Origin: Paenibacillus sp. TCA20
Lineage (GTDB): Bacteria > Bacillota > Bacilli > Paenibacillales > Paenibacillaceae
Reading direction: 5' to 3'
Assembly (NCBI RefSeq): GCF_000732325.1
Contig: NZ_BBIW01000002.1
Coordinates: 496,007-560,006, forward strand
DNA length: 64,000 bases
Below, one piece after another: positions 9,796 through 19,643 of the stretch (positions are counted from its first letter, which is position 1; the number at the start of each line of letters is the position of its first letter). The position numbers were made by a program, and so were the translations under genes. The notes under the pieces were generated by a model. That model saw only the letters and a list, made by a program, of their open reading frames with translations, made no database searches and was not told the origin of the DNA.

Positions 9796-10931
9796 TGAAC
9801 CAACCTGCCCTTCTCCAAGATTCGCATAGGTGAGAATTCGGTTATTCCGAGCTCTTCTTCACTCTCACCAGCGACAAGTCTGCTGATCATTTCTCCTGTT
9901 ACTGCACTTAGAAGAATTCCATTACGATAATGTCCTGCCGCAATGTATAATCCTGTAATCCCTTTATACTGTCCGATATAAGGCAATCCATCGATCGTTT
10001 GTGGTCTGAGTCCTGCCCAGCAACGAGCATAAGCAGCATGTTCAAGCTGCGGAATCCATTTACTTCCCTCATGGAGCAGTTGAAGTATTCCTTTTACAGA
10101 TACCGTCTTATCGTTATGAAAAGGAAGGCTCGTTGCCCCAATCCATATCTCTCCCCCTGGCTTTGGAACAAGATAAACATCATGTGTATAAAGGGTATAA
10201 TCCAATCTGATCTCAGGTAAGGAAACGGCTATCATTTCACCTTTGACAGCTACTGTAGGAAGGTCTATTCCCAGGCTGGACAGCCCCCCTCGGATACCCA
10301 GTCCAAGTCCTGATGCGATAATGACGTTGTCACAAGTGTAGCTTCCTGTTGATGTTTCGACACCATGAACGGCTCCATTCTGGACATCAATTGATACCAC
10401 CGGCTGTTGTTCCAGATAACGTGCACCTTTGGCCTTAGCCCCATCAATTAGAGCTCTATTGAATTGGTTGGGTAACAGCTGAAGCTGATCAGGATAATAA
10501 TAAGCGCCTTCCGCTTGGTCACAGATCGCGGGAATCTCAGTTCTAAGCTTGAGTGGATTCCAATACTCTTGATAGCCTGTTTTTATTGATTCCATGGAAT
10601 CATTCATAAACGGCGAGACAAAACCTGTACTATTCAGCCCGACATCGATAGGAGTTATATTGGATAAATCATTGATTAATGGCTTAATTAGCTTAAGACT
10701 GCGTTCAGCCAAATTTTTTAGCGCAGGAGTTGAGAAGAATTCTAAATGCGGTGCCAGCATACCTGCAGCAGCTCCTGAAGCTCCCGATGCCATCCCCTTT
10801 CCCTCCAACAACAGAACATCCTTACCATCCCTTGCCAAAAAATAAGCAATGGCTGAGCCGATAACCCCTCCGCCTACCACGATAAACTCTGACCTGCGAA
10901 CGGTACCCACGGTTTGATCGTAATCTTGCAT
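9792..10931 (-). CDS. thiO: Glycine oxidase ThiO
   Basis: FAD enzyme of the DAO family that oxidises glycine to the imine used by ThiG. The dinucleotide motif is IVVGGGVIGSAIAYFLA. A GASGAAAGMLAPHLE segment and the late RCWAGLRPQTIDGLPYIG are typical of ThiO. Start choice: an ATG at 10937 directly abuts the AGGAGGAGG site, whereas the ATG at 10931 has AGGAGG six bases upstream. I choose the latter (379 residues). It is the second gene of the operon, after tenI. Aerobic ThiO replaces the radical enzyme ThiH. Confidence 0.92.
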   Translation of the reverse strand: MQDYDQTVGTVRRSEFIVVGGGVIGSAIAYFLARDGKDVLLLEGKGMASGASGAAAGMLAPHLEFFSTPALKNLAERSLKLIKPLINDLSNITPIDVGLNSTGFVSPFMNDSMESIKTGYQEYWNPLKLRTEIPAICDQAEGAYYYPDQLQLLPNQFNRALIDGAKAKGARYLEQQPVVSIDVQNGAVHGVETSTGSYTCDNVIIASGLGLGIRGGLSSLGIDLPTVAVKGEMIAVSLPEIRLDYTLYTHDVYLVPKPGGEIWIGATSLPFHNDKTVSVKGILQLLHEGSKWIPQLEHAAYARCWAGLRPQTIDGLPYIGQYKGITGLYIAAGHYRNGILLSAVTGEMISRLVAGESEEELGITEFSPMRILEKGRLVH

Positions 10932-10946
10932 GTCCATCCTCCTCCT

Positions 10947-11597
10947 TTACTTGATCGGTCCATAACGACATAGCGCATGATGATATTCTTGCACTGCACC
11001 CAGCGGATCTGCTGCATTCATCACCCCGGATATCACGGCAACACCTGATGCTCCTGCATTTACGAGTTCATCTATATCTGTCGGCTTTATTCCTCCTATC
11101 GCAATGACCGGAATATGCACCTCCGTGCAAATCTGCTGTAATGAGGCGACTCCTCTCGGAGCAGCACCCGGCTTACTAGAGGAAGGATAAATATGACCGT
11201 ACATTAAATAATCAGCTCCCAGGTGCTCGGCCTGCTTTGCCTCCTGAAGGGAATGAACCGATACGCCAATACGTGTCTTTGTAATCCCGCGGCTTGTCAT
11301 AGAGCTCTTGAGGGACTCGATCTGATGAAGCTCCTTCATCCCGATTTGGAGAATGGCTGGGTCATACTTAAATACCAGATCCACTTGACGATTGAACCCT
11401 ATCTTACTCATTGGAATCTGATGAAGGATCAGGGTATCTATGAACTGTTCGAGTTCCTTCTCGGTGCTACGTTTATCCCGGATATGTACAGCCGTCGTAT
11501 AGGGCCATATTGTCGAGAATATGGGAATCCAGGCAGCTGGAGATGAGGAGGGAGAGATCACATGCAGTTCAAGTTTGGGCTTCGATTCGGGCTTCAA
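10947..11597 (-). CDS. tenI: Thiazole tautomerase TenI (ThiE-like fold)
   Basis: A 216-residue TIM-barrel of the thiamine-phosphate-synthase superfamily. GADYLMYGHIYPSSSKPG and VIAIGGIKPTDIDELVNAGASGVAVISG are the family phosphate-site motifs. The motifs and position ahead of thiO fit TenI, which aromatises the ThiG product, better than ThiE. TenI versus ThiE cannot be fully settled by eye. The start is TTG. An SD matching the whole anti-SD (AAGGAGGTGATC, about 11610-11621) lies upstream and compensates for the weak start codon. It is the first gene after the TPP riboswitch. Confidence 0.82.
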   Translation of the reverse strand: MKPESKPKLELHVISPSSSPAAWIPIFSTIWPYTTAVHIRDKRSTEKELEQFIDTLILHQIPMSKIGFNRQVDLVFKYDPAILQIGMKELHQIESLKSSMTSRGITKTRIGVSVHSLQEAKQAEHLGADYLMYGHIYPSSSKPGAAPRGVASLQQICTEVHIPVIAIGGIKPTDIDELVNAGASGVAVISGVMNAADPLGAVQEYHHALCRYGPIK

Positions 11598-11675
11598 TAT
11601 GATAGATCACCTCCTTATTGAGAAAACAAGCCTGCGGGTGATTACCTCGTATGTTCCGCAAGCCATCGCAGCAAC

Positions 11676-11703
11676 AAAAAAACCACTTCCTAATGGAAGT
11701 GGT
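11676..11703 (-). terminator. Riboswitch-controlled terminator of the thi operon
   Basis: On the minus strand ACCACTTCC, ATTA, GGAAGTGGT is followed by a run of T. The first arm is complementary to GGAAGTGG inside the 3' strand of the TPP aptamer. An antiterminator can therefore form when TPP is absent. This is the expression platform of the riboswitch. Confidence 0.9.
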
Positions 11704-11809
11704 TAAGTTTACATTGATAAAATGCAACAATGACTGATACATGAAATCTACAGAGCGTATCTCTATTGATGAATCACAAAGCCTGCGCTCAAGCATCATA
11801 TCAGTTCCC

Positions 11810-11901
11810 CACTTCCCTACGCTGGTATAACCCAGATCAGGTACAAAGAGTCCGGAATCGATTCATTCCATCTCAGCCGCGCACGTGCGGCCCCCCTAGT
11901 G
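11810..11901 (-). promoter_or_regulatory. TPP riboswitch (THI element) aptamer
   Basis: Read on the minus strand, the conserved core blocks are all present: GGCTGAGATGG, then TACCTGATCTGGGTTATACC, then AGCGTAGGGAAGTG. The outer P1 helix can form between CACT (11898-11901) and AGTG (11810-11813). With the downstream terminator at 11676-11703 it should switch off tenI-thiOSGF when thiamine diphosphate is plentiful. The 80 bases between the terminator and tenI carry only the ribosome site. Confidence 0.95.
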
Positions 11902-11981
11902 AAAAGACTATATAGTTGTAGAATTACGTTGAATATGTTAGCACATAAGCAAGGATTTGGAAAGTCTTAACTTGATCATGA

Positions 11982-13532
11982 TTAAACTTTAGTAGACCAT
12001 TCTTCTACATTCCAAGTCTTCGTTACCCAATCCTCGTAAAAATCCGGTTCGTGGGAAACGAGCAATACAGTGCCTTTAAATTCTTTGAGTGCACGCTTCA
12101 GCTCTTCCTTGGCTACCACATCCAAGTGATTGGTCGGCTCATCAAATAGAATCCAATTCGTCTCACGCATCATGAGCTTACATAGACGCACCTTCGCCTG
12201 TTCTCCCCCGCTCAGCATGTTCAGCGGTCTTGTAATATGTTCATTCTTAAGACCACAGCGCGCAAGATGCGCGCGTACTTCATGCTGATTCAAATGAGAG
12301 AATTCATTCCATACATCATCAATTGGTGTAATTTTGCCGGGACGTACTTCTTGTTCGAAATAAGCCGGGAATAGGAAATCCCCCAGATAGGTCTTCCCGC
12401 TCAGCGCAGGAATTTTTCCGAGAATTGTCTTGAGAAGCGTAGATTTACCGACGCCGTTACATCCGACAATGGCAATCTTATCTCCACGCTCAATCGTCAT
12501 GGTCATTTTGGGAAGCAGTGCATAGTCATAACCAATCTCAAAATCAATGCCTTCAAATACGGTCTTGCCGCTTGCGCGGGCATCCTTAAAACCAAACACC
12601 GGCTTGGCCGCTTCTTCAGGACGATCAATACGTTCAATACGATCCAACTGTTTCTCACGGCTCTTCGCCCGTCCTGAGGTTGAATAGCGAGCCTTGTTGC
12701 GCTGGATAAAATCTTCCTGCTTCTTAATATATTCCTGCTGCTTCTCGTAAGCATCAATATGCTGATTCTTGTTAATATCGGCCATCTCAAGGAACTTGTT
12801 ATAGTTCGCCGAGTAACGGGTCAGCTTCGCAAATTCAAGATGATAGATGACGTTCACGACCTGATTCATAAACTCTGTATCATGTGATATCAGCATGAAG
12901 GCATAAGGATAATCCTTCAAATAACGAGTCAGCCATTCAATATGCTCAACATCCAAATAGTTCGTAGGCTCATCCAGGAGAAGAACGTTGGGCTTCTCAA
13001 GAAGCAGCTTGGCTAGCAGTACCTTCGTCCGCTGTCCACCGCTTAGAGCTGATACGTCCCGATCTAGTCCTATCGCATTCAGACCAAGCCCATTTGCCAT
13101 CTCTTCTACTTTGACATCAATCAAATAAAAGTCACCCATATCCAGCTGCTCCTGAATCTCGCCCATTTCTTCAAGCAGCTGCTCTAATTCCTCTGGAGAG
13201 GCATCGGCCATTTTCTCGGTAATGACCATCATTTCTTTTTCCAGTTCAAGTAAAGGCAGGAAGGCGTCCTTCAATACGTCACGAATGGTTTTGCCCGGTG
13301 TCAGCTTGGTATGCTGATCCAGATATCCATAACGGACTTTCGGTGTCCACTCCACTTTGCCGCTGTCCTTCAGCAGCTGTCCTGTCAAAATATTCATCAG
13401 CGTAGATTTACCTACGCCGTTCGCACCGACCATTCCCACATGCTCTCCTGCTAATAAGCGGAAGGAAACATTTTTAAATAATGTGCGATCTCCAAAATTG
13501 TGGCTGACATTTTCTACAGTCAATAAACTCAT
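11982..13532 (-). CDS. ABC-F family ATPase (YkpA/YbiT-like)
   Basis: A 516-residue soluble protein with two ABC domains and no membrane segment. The first domain has GANGVGKST, LSGGQRTKV and LLLDEPTNYLD. The second has GCNGVGKST, LSGGEQAKV and ILFDEPTNHLD. A charged linker of about 80 residues lies between them, as expected for ABC-F translation factors that act in the ribosomal E site. It is probably a housekeeping member of the YkpA/YbiT group, not an antibiotic-resistance type; this rests on overall similarity and no drug-resistance context. It is single, with no terminator clearly visible after it. Confidence 0.88.
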   Translation of the reverse strand: MSLLTVENVSHNFGDRTLFKNVSFRLLAGEHVGMVGANGVGKSTLMNILTGQLLKDSGKVEWTPKVRYGYLDQHTKLTPGKTIRDVLKDAFLPLLELEKEMMVITEKMADASPEELEQLLEEMGEIQEQLDMGDFYLIDVKVEEMANGLGLNAIGLDRDVSALSGGQRTKVLLAKLLLEKPNVLLLDEPTNYLDVEHIEWLTRYLKDYPYAFMLISHDTEFMNQVVNVIYHLEFAKLTRYSANYNKFLEMADINKNQHIDAYEKQQEYIKKQEDFIQRNKARYSTSGRAKSREKQLDRIERIDRPEEAAKPVFGFKDARASGKTVFEGIDFEIGYDYALLPKMTMTIERGDKIAIVGCNGVGKSTLLKTILGKIPALSGKTYLGDFLFPAYFEQEVRPGKITPIDDVWNEFSHLNQHEVRAHLARCGLKNEHITRPLNMLSGGEQAKVRLCKLMMRETNWILFDEPTNHLDVVAKEELKRALKEFKGTVLLVSHEPDFYEDWVTKTWNVEEWSTKV

Positions 13533-13814
13533 ATAATGCAGTTACTCCTATCTTGTATGGCATTCGCCTTTAGTCTCTGATATTTAATCGAATATTCATT
13601 GAAGATCAGAACTTAATGCAATCACATTTGCTTACTGAAATAGCATAAGCCCAATCCATCTAATATGATATATTAGCATAATTTGAAGGCTCACTGATAC
13701 TAAGATTTTGGGAGTCAATGCAAAAATAGCATCATCACTCCATTTGGACGTCTCCAATGTAAGGAATTAGGCTAATGGGGGGAGCCGGAAAGCGGGCAAT
13801 TCATGATGTGAATG

Positions 13815-13838
13815 AAAAAAGACCCGAAGCCGGGTCTT
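13815..13838 (-). terminator. Terminator after the large secreted protein gene
   Basis: GACCCG / CGGGTC stem (13821-13826 with 13831-13836) with flanking A-T pairs and a T-run on the minus strand, just past the stop at 13851. The rest of the 13533-13850 gap shows no gene. Confidence 0.8.
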
Positions 13839-13850
13839 CTCCAGTAATGA

Positions 13851-16800
13851 TTAATGTGGTACCTGTGGACTGAAATCATCCCGGCTCGATTGATCGGCAT
13901 GATAGAACACAACATCTCCATCCAATAAGCTAAAGGCGTGTCCGTATGCATCAAAAACTCTGTTTTGATACCCTTCCATCTTCCACTGATTCATTAAAGG
14001 AGCATGGATATACTGCAGATGCGGAGCATTAACCTTTCCTTCCTGAATGGATTCCAGATTGAAGTTTACGATTATATAACCGTTCTTCAGGAAGATAGGT
14101 GACTTCTCGTCAATTCCTCTATTCGTCCTAGCATATTCTGAGATATTCGTTCCTTGCCTCACCACGTAAGGCTCGGCTGGAAGACTATACTCACCGTACC
14201 ACTGCTGGATTGAGGCGTTCGCACGAAGAGTATCACTGCTTGCCGTTACCGGTATATTTGTCTTCGGTCCAATAAAGGTTCGCAGCTGCTCTGGAATCAT
14301 CAGAAGATCCCATCCACCTACAGGCGTCTTCATTTTGGTAAACACCGTTTGATAATAGCTCTGGTATGCACTCTCGGTAATCATGCCTGTATGAAGGCTT
14401 TCATCGTGATGATATTTGTACCTTGCCGTATCCTGAAGCTGCCCTTCTGGTACATTCCGCAGTCGTTCATTTAGGATGACATATCGCTGAACCTGATCTT
14501 CTTCTGATCCGATCCGGACAAAGTTCTGTTCCTTCGTATGGTAATAGAGATCTACGAGAACTCGGGTCCGTCCATCCTTCGTGACGAAATAAAAGGTCGG
14601 TGTGATCCGAATTCCATCCTCGGTGCCAAACATATTTCCTTTGGTCTTGAAATCAAATTTGAAATGATAGCCGGTCTTCATCGCTACATTCTTGTACCCT
14701 TCCGCAGGATGGCTTCCGGGGCGGATCGGCGTCGTAAACCTCTCATCGATTCCTCTCGGATCACCGTCAATACCCAAGGTTCCTACCCAATAAGATACGC
14801 CGGTTGGAGCACTGCTGCCCTCCGTCGTTCGGAATACATTTTCCCAGCTGTAGTCTGCAATATCCGTTATCCGAAAATCGTACAGCCGGCCAATAACCTC
14901 AACAGATACCTCATCACTTGCGATATGATGTATAAGATCCAGGTTGGCATCCTGCTCATTTTGAGCATTATAATTTGAAGGGGCATTTTCCGCGATATTC
15001 CTGAATTCTACCTGATATTCACCTTCGTCCACCCATACAGGAAGATAAAAGGTCGTATCGAGCTGGGCTACCGGAACATTAATCCATGTGTCTTGCGGAT
15101 AAAACTGAGATTGGTCATGGCTAAACACATCAAAAGGGAACTTCACCTGCTTAATCCGATAATACTTCGCATAATCTCGGTTTCCGTATCCAGGATAGCT
15201 TGTATGCTGTCCTTCCGTCGGAATTCTTACTTTAAACGGACGCTCCAAAATTAAGGCTGAACGTTTCATGTTCGGAATCGTCTTCTGGTTATGAGCCTGA
15301 TCGTCGGAGACGAGTGAGAAGTTCACCACAGACGTATGTACGGTAACTTCATTAATGGGGTTTATTGGATAGCTACGAGTTGCTCCACCCCCCACCGCAG
15401 GCTGAATAAGTGTATAATTAATAGTTCCAGAAGATGGATTATCCGCTTCATTCAGCAAGCTCTGGCTAATAAGAAGTTGATTCTCATACAATATGGTTTC
15501 TCCGCTATCCTTGTAGGACCTGATCTTGGGTGCTTGAGGTATTTTTGTCGGGCTAGGTCCATTCTGGATTACAGTTCCCCCATCCATTACAGTGGTGGTT
15601 GTCCCTTTCCAAGTAAAATCGAGAGAATCATTCTTCACTTCGGGTGGTCCTGTCTGAGCTTCAGCCATTCCGAGCAATATCGAAGTATCATCAGGCGGTG
15701 AAGGCTTACTGTCTCCTCCATCGACTTCATCCGGAGTAAAGCTAATTGCGCCGCTGTTTTTTGGAATAACATGTTCCTCTACATTCTCAGACTTGTCGAG
15801 CTGCACAGAAGGTGCTGTATATCCATTAGGCCTTAACGTTACCGTCTTTCCAGGCAGTGCATAATTTGACATCGTCGCTTGCTCAATACCGTAAACCTCA
15901 AGGTTGTTCACAGTCCAATAAGAGTAATCCCTTTCGAATGAAAATTGATAATTGACCGTTTCAGATACGGACTTCGGTTCTGGAGGTACTTCAACCATAT
16001 TCCCATCCTCATCAGGTACAGGATCCTGTGCCTCCTCCCATTTCAGCACATAGGTAATCTCGGCGTTACAATCGTAAGTAATCGTACCTTTCTGCTGACC
16101 AAATGTATGCTGATACAGATAATGATACGCCCATGCATTGGTATATAAGTGCTCTGAAGTAGGAATTCCGATTGTCGCATCGAAATGAAGTCCATTCGCG
16201 GCATCATCCGCTAGAATATGACCTTGAGCCCCAGGATCCATAAAAGTCGTTGTAGGGCTTGAGCTTTGAGAAGGAGGATTAATCTTAGGTGTACACGCAG
16301 CCTCTCCTCCTGGTTGCTCAGGCTCTTCATCCGGATCACCACCCACCGTTACCGTGGCATAATCATATAGATGATATGGACCTTCTTCACTATCCCAGAT
16401 CGCGGTAATTCGAGCACTTCCTTCACTGACAGCAGTCACTCTGCCCGCAGCATCTACAGTGGCTACCCCTTTGTTGTCGGAGCTCCATTTCACACTGTCC
16501 CGATAAGAAACATCCACCCAGCTTGATTCCGATCCATCATACTGGGTCGTTTTAACTTTTGCGTACAGTGGCTTCTTCTCATCGACGGACATAGACATGT
16601 CTTCTTCGACTTTTAGTTCTTTAATTTCTTTGATGAAGCCGGTGTATTCGATACGAAGAGGTGTTTCATATTTAACTTGATATTTGTTATCTTTATCAGG
16701 TCTTTGCCCATAGACTCGACGTTCAGCATGAGTGTATAAATCAGAATCCAGTGAAATTTTACCCGTTTTAGTTTTAATTACAGCAAACAAACTACCTCGT

Positions 16801-17288
16801 TCCCATTGTGGTTTACCTTCATAACCATAATTAGTTGAATTGACGTATTCAATATTTTCTAATGCCAGTTCTTTAACATGTTCAACTTTGTATGGGTTGC
16901 CTTGAATATCGATTAATGAATTTGGTGCATAATTCTTAGTATTGATTTTGTCAGTAACAAAATTCTCAGCTTTAGGCCATGCCTTATCCCCAGATCCAAC
17001 TGTAGAAGTCTCCACTCTATCTGCACCTTCATTTCTAACTGCAGACCATTTTTCATCATCACCTTGAGTCCAAGTTGTTGCTGGGTTAGGCTCACTAAAA
17101 CCAATTACTTTAACTTTCAAGGTTTGTTTTCTGAAAGATGGGATACTGCCATTGTCAGGAGTTAAAGTAGCCTCTTTTTCATCAATAGGAGGGTACCCAT
17201 TTTCCCACAAACCCAATGCTTGGTTTTGACTCAAAAACGTAATCAGAACAATGAAGAAGAATGCAATTGACAGCAAATATTTTTTCAT
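13851..17288 (-). CDS. Large secreted protein with Big2 Ig-like domain
   Basis: An 1145-residue protein. A signal peptide occupies residues 1-26 (KKYLLSIAFFFIVLITFLS). A bacterial Ig-like Big2 domain lies at about 223-316 (VKWSSDNKGVATVDAAGRVT). Beyond it are beta-rich regions of unknown type, with a Pro/Ser-rich stretch near 330-350 and a long C-terminal part. The C-terminal half may correspond to a Paenibacillus domain of unknown function (possibly DUF5704), which I cannot confirm. No LPXTG or SLH anchor was seen. It starts 25 bases after the SLH gene stop, so the two are probably cotranscribed. A role in the cell envelope, perhaps with the Tad-like system upstream, is inference. Confidence 0.8.
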   Translation of the reverse strand: MKKYLLSIAFFFIVLITFLSQNQALGLWENGYPPIDEKEATLTPDNGSIPSFRKQTLKVKVIGFSEPNPATTWTQGDDEKWSAVRNEGADRVETSTVGSGDKAWPKAENFVTDKINTKNYAPNSLIDIQGNPYKVEHVKELALENIEYVNSTNYGYEGKPQWERGSLFAVIKTKTGKISLDSDLYTHAERRVYGQRPDKDNKYQVKYETPLRIEYTGFIKEIKELKVEEDMSMSVDEKKPLYAKVKTTQYDGSESSWVDVSYRDSVKWSSDNKGVATVDAAGRVTAVSEGSARITAIWDSEEGPYHLYDYATVTVGGDPDEEPEQPGGEAACTPKINPPSQSSSPTTTFMDPGAQGHILADDAANGLHFDATIGIPTSEHLYTNAWAYHYLYQHTFGQQKGTITYDCNAEITYVLKWEEAQDPVPDEDGNMVEVPPEPKSVSETVNYQFSFERDYSYWTVNNLEVYGIEQATMSNYALPGKTVTLRPNGYTAPSVQLDKSENVEEHVIPKNSGAISFTPDEVDGGDSKPSPPDDTSILLGMAEAQTGPPEVKNDSLDFTWKGTTTTVMDGGTVIQNGPSPTKIPQAPKIRSYKDSGETILYENQLLISQSLLNEADNPSSGTINYTLIQPAVGGGATRSYPINPINEVTVHTSVVNFSLVSDDQAHNQKTIPNMKRSALILERPFKVRIPTEGQHTSYPGYGNRDYAKYYRIKQVKFPFDVFSHDQSQFYPQDTWINVPVAQLDTTFYLPVWVDEGEYQVEFRNIAENAPSNYNAQNEQDANLDLIHHIASDEVSVEVIGRLYDFRITDIADYSWENVFRTTEGSSAPTGVSYWVGTLGIDGDPRGIDERFTTPIRPGSHPAEGYKNVAMKTGYHFKFDFKTKGNMFGTEDGIRITPTFYFVTKDGRTRVLVDLYYHTKEQNFVRIGSEEDQVQRYVILNERLRNVPEGQLQDTARYKYHHDESLHTGMITESAYQSYYQTVFTKMKTPVGGWDLLMIPEQLRTFIGPKTNIPVTASSDTLRANASIQQWYGEYSLPAEPYVVRQGTNISEYARTNRGIDEKSPIFLKNGYIIVNFNLESIQEGKVNAPHLQYIHAPLMNQWKMEGYQNRVFDAYGHAFSLLDGDVVFYHADQSSRDDFSPQVPH

Positions 17289-17313
17289 CTTACATCCCCA
17301 TTGTTAAATATTT

Positions 17314-18519
17314 TTATTTATTAATTACTCTAAGGTAGGTACCATTTTCCATAGTTACATCAATTAAAGTATCCTTAGTTATGTAGCGCACAACCCATAA
17401 AGTGACCCCATGCCTATGATTGGAGAAGTACTTAGCTGTTTCATTATTAGGTAATGTTTCGTAACCATATTTTTCTGGTAATTCACTATATATAGTTTCT
17501 CCTCGTAGCAATTTCGCTCCCGAATTACTGTAATGACTTGAGCTGAAGTTGCTTGACTTAGGATAAATTGTTATCTGCATATACACCGGATAAATTCCTT
17601 TTTGTTGTGTGAGAAATAATTTGTTTCTCTCAGATACAAAAACATCTGAATAAATACTCTGTTTATTGTTCCAATCTTGTGTATTTACTGCTATTGCCCT
17701 ATGAAAAACTAAGCTTCCTGCTCCATTTTTAAAAGTAAATGTTTTACCCGATGCATCAGCGAACGTTTCGTTACCGAAGGTAAACGGAGTTACTAACTCC
17801 AAATTCGATTTCTCCGTACCTACGGCGCGCAGCTCTGTTAAATCGGCGAATGAATTTGCTGATTTGCTAAGCACGTTCTCCAATCGAAGGACAATGGCAG
17901 AGACCTCCGCCCTGGTTGTCGTCTGGGTAAGTCCAAAGGATCCATCTGTGTAACCTTTCATTAGGGCTGTCCCCATCACAATCGCAATAGATGGAGCCTT
18001 CGTCTGACTGATCTTACCTTGGAAGTACTCTTTAACTGGAAGAACTGTAGTCTTGGTATCTGACCAAGCCTGCTTGTACTCGGCATCATTTGCTGCAAGT
18101 CCAGAGCTCAGCCATTTGGCCATCTCTTCTCTGGTCAATGCCTTTCCAGGTTGAAATCCGTTAGGATAGTCAGTCGCCTTGATGAAACCCATACCTGCTG
18201 CTGCATTTACCGCAGATTCTGCCCAGTGTCCTTTCATATCTGAAAAGTCATCAGTACTCTGAACCGTTTCATAGTCAGCCACTCTAGCAATCAGGGCTGC
18301 GAACTCAGCACGAGTTATATTGGCTTTAGGACGAAAAGTTCCATCAGAATAGCCTTTGAAATATCCTTTCTCGACTGCACTATAAATGGATTGATTGGCC
18401 CAATGAGTAGAAGGAACATCTCTAAACTTACTGTTAGCTGCACTGACTGGCAGTGAGCTTCCTAGTATATTAGCGGATAGAAGGGCTCCCGCTAATACTA
18501 AGCTCATCTGTTTTTTCAT
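17314..18519 (-). CDS. Secreted S-layer homology (SLH) domain protein
   Basis: A 401-residue exported protein. A signal peptide (about 1-28, ending VSAA) is followed by SLH repeats at about 31-75 (FRDVPSTHWANQSIYSAV) and 92-140 (FSDMKGHWAESAVNAAAGMG). A longer third repeat at about 150-213 includes GYTDGSFGLTQTTTRAEV. SLH triplets bind pyruvylated secondary cell-wall polymers. The C-terminal 180 residues match nothing I recognise. It precedes the Big2 protein on one transcript and lies directly after the Tad-like operon. Confidence 0.88.
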   Translation of the reverse strand: MKKQMSLVLAGALLSANILGSSLPVSAANSKFRDVPSTHWANQSIYSAVEKGYFKGYSDGTFRPKANITRAEFAALIARVADYETVQSTDDFSDMKGHWAESAVNAAAGMGFIKATDYPNGFQPGKALTREEMAKWLSSGLAANDAEYKQAWSDTKTTVLPVKEYFQGKISQTKAPSIAIVMGTALMKGYTDGSFGLTQTTTRAEVSAIVLRLENVLSKSANSFADLTELRAVGTEKSNLELVTPFTFGNETFADASGKTFTFKNGAGSLVFHRAIAVNTQDWNNKQSIYSDVFVSERNKLFLTQQKGIYPVYMQITIYPKSSNFSSSHYSNSGAKLLRGETIYSELPEKYGYETLPNNETAKYFSNHRHGVTLWVVRYITKDTLIDVTMENGTYLRVINK

Positions 18520-18650
18520 TTTCCTATCACTCCTGTTATGTATAGTTGTTATCTTGCTCCGGCTGTCTACGAATTAATTAGCTATAGTTCTAGTATTTTA
18601 TCGGAAAATCACTATACATATTTTATAAAAAAATCCATTTTTCTACTTGT

Positions 18651-19643
18651 CTACCGACGTGCATTATTCATGCATCCATGTTCAAAATAACCCGCAGCTG
18701 CCGCTTCCTTAGACGTTGTAAATCGCTCCATCGGTACAAATTCAAGATTACAGGTGCTTGGATAATAGTATTTAATCCCTGTCTCTGCATCAATTCCACC
18801 TACAATTGGAGTCGTCTTCACGAGCCTGCCTCCCGAAAATGCATAATTATTGTAATATCCGGATCCAACCGGAATTCCTTGGATGAACGCCATCACTCCC
18901 ACATCATCAATGGTGTTGTACCATTCCTCCTGTGGAATAACTGGAAGAGTAAATTGATAAGCATAGCCATTACGCAGAGCTTTTTCATTATGATTATGAA
19001 TGGCGTACGCGAGATCATCCTGAATCTCACTGACAATTGTTTGTCTTCTTACTTGATCAAAGGCATCAGCATCTTGTAGGAGTGGGATACGGGTGAGAGA
19101 TCGTATTTCATCCAGATACCCTTCCACCCATTGACCCGTGCTGTGCTCATATGCATATACATAATCATCTAATGTAAATCGAACCGTATTCCCCAGATCA
19201 TCCGCATAGATGTACATTTTTTTCTCAGTCCATAGATGCTCTTCTGCATTCCAGCCTTCCTCATTCGTATAGGGAGCACTCTGATAGATGTAATAGCCGT
19301 CATAATCAATGACCAGAAGTGCAGGCAAATATGTCATGAAAACATTTTGTGCTGATCGATCTTCATCCAATCCAAAATTGAGGGAGATCGTATGCATAAA
19401 AGTGTCTAGCAGAAGCTCCTTGTCTACTCTTGTAAATTTGGATGAGGCATAGCTTGTTTCGAGCAGAGGATCTTCATTCAAATTCATCACACTGCTTGCG
19501 TCCTGAACCGCTGTCTGAACAGCCTGCGTATATTGCTGCTCCAGCCATACAGCCTCGGCTTCATCCTTTAGGTCCATACTATAGAACCAGAATGCAGGAA
19601 AGAAGATGAGGACGAAGAGGATGGCATAATCAGTAATCCTCAT
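18651..19643 (-). CDS. Membrane-anchored protein of the Tad-like operon, unknown function
   Basis: Not recognised by family. The 330 residues start with one hydrophobic helix (about 6-24, ending FWFYSMDL), and the rest is polar, so a single-pass protein exposed outside is likely. Tyr/Asp-rich segments such as YDGYYIYQSAPY are visible. The gene overlaps the preceding 183-residue gene by 14 bases and is the last gene of the ten-gene run. Its position at the end of a Tad locus suggests a minor pseudopilin or TadG-like surface subunit; that is inference from context. Confidence 0.7.
   Translation of the reverse strand: MRITDYAILFVLIFFPAFWFYSMDLKDEAEAVWLEQQYTQAVQTAVQDASSVMNLNEDPLLETSYASSKFTRVDKELLLDTFMHTISLNFGLDEDRSAQNVFMTYLPALLVIDYDGYYIYQSAPYTNEEGWNAEEHLWTEKKMYIYADDLGNTVRFTLDDYVYAYEHSTGQWVEGYLDEIRSLTRIPLLQDADAFDQVRRQTIVSEIQDDLAYAIHNHNEKALRNGYAYQFTLPVIPQEEWYNTIDDVGVMAFIQGIPVGSGYYNNYAFSGGRLVKTTPIVGGIDAETGIKYYYPSTCNLEFVPMERFTTSKEAAAAGYFEHGCMNNARR

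Noticed and set aside
11569..11799. 76-codon minus-strand frame in the thi leader
   Set aside because: It runs through the terminator and riboswitch tail and has no ribosome site; it is chance.
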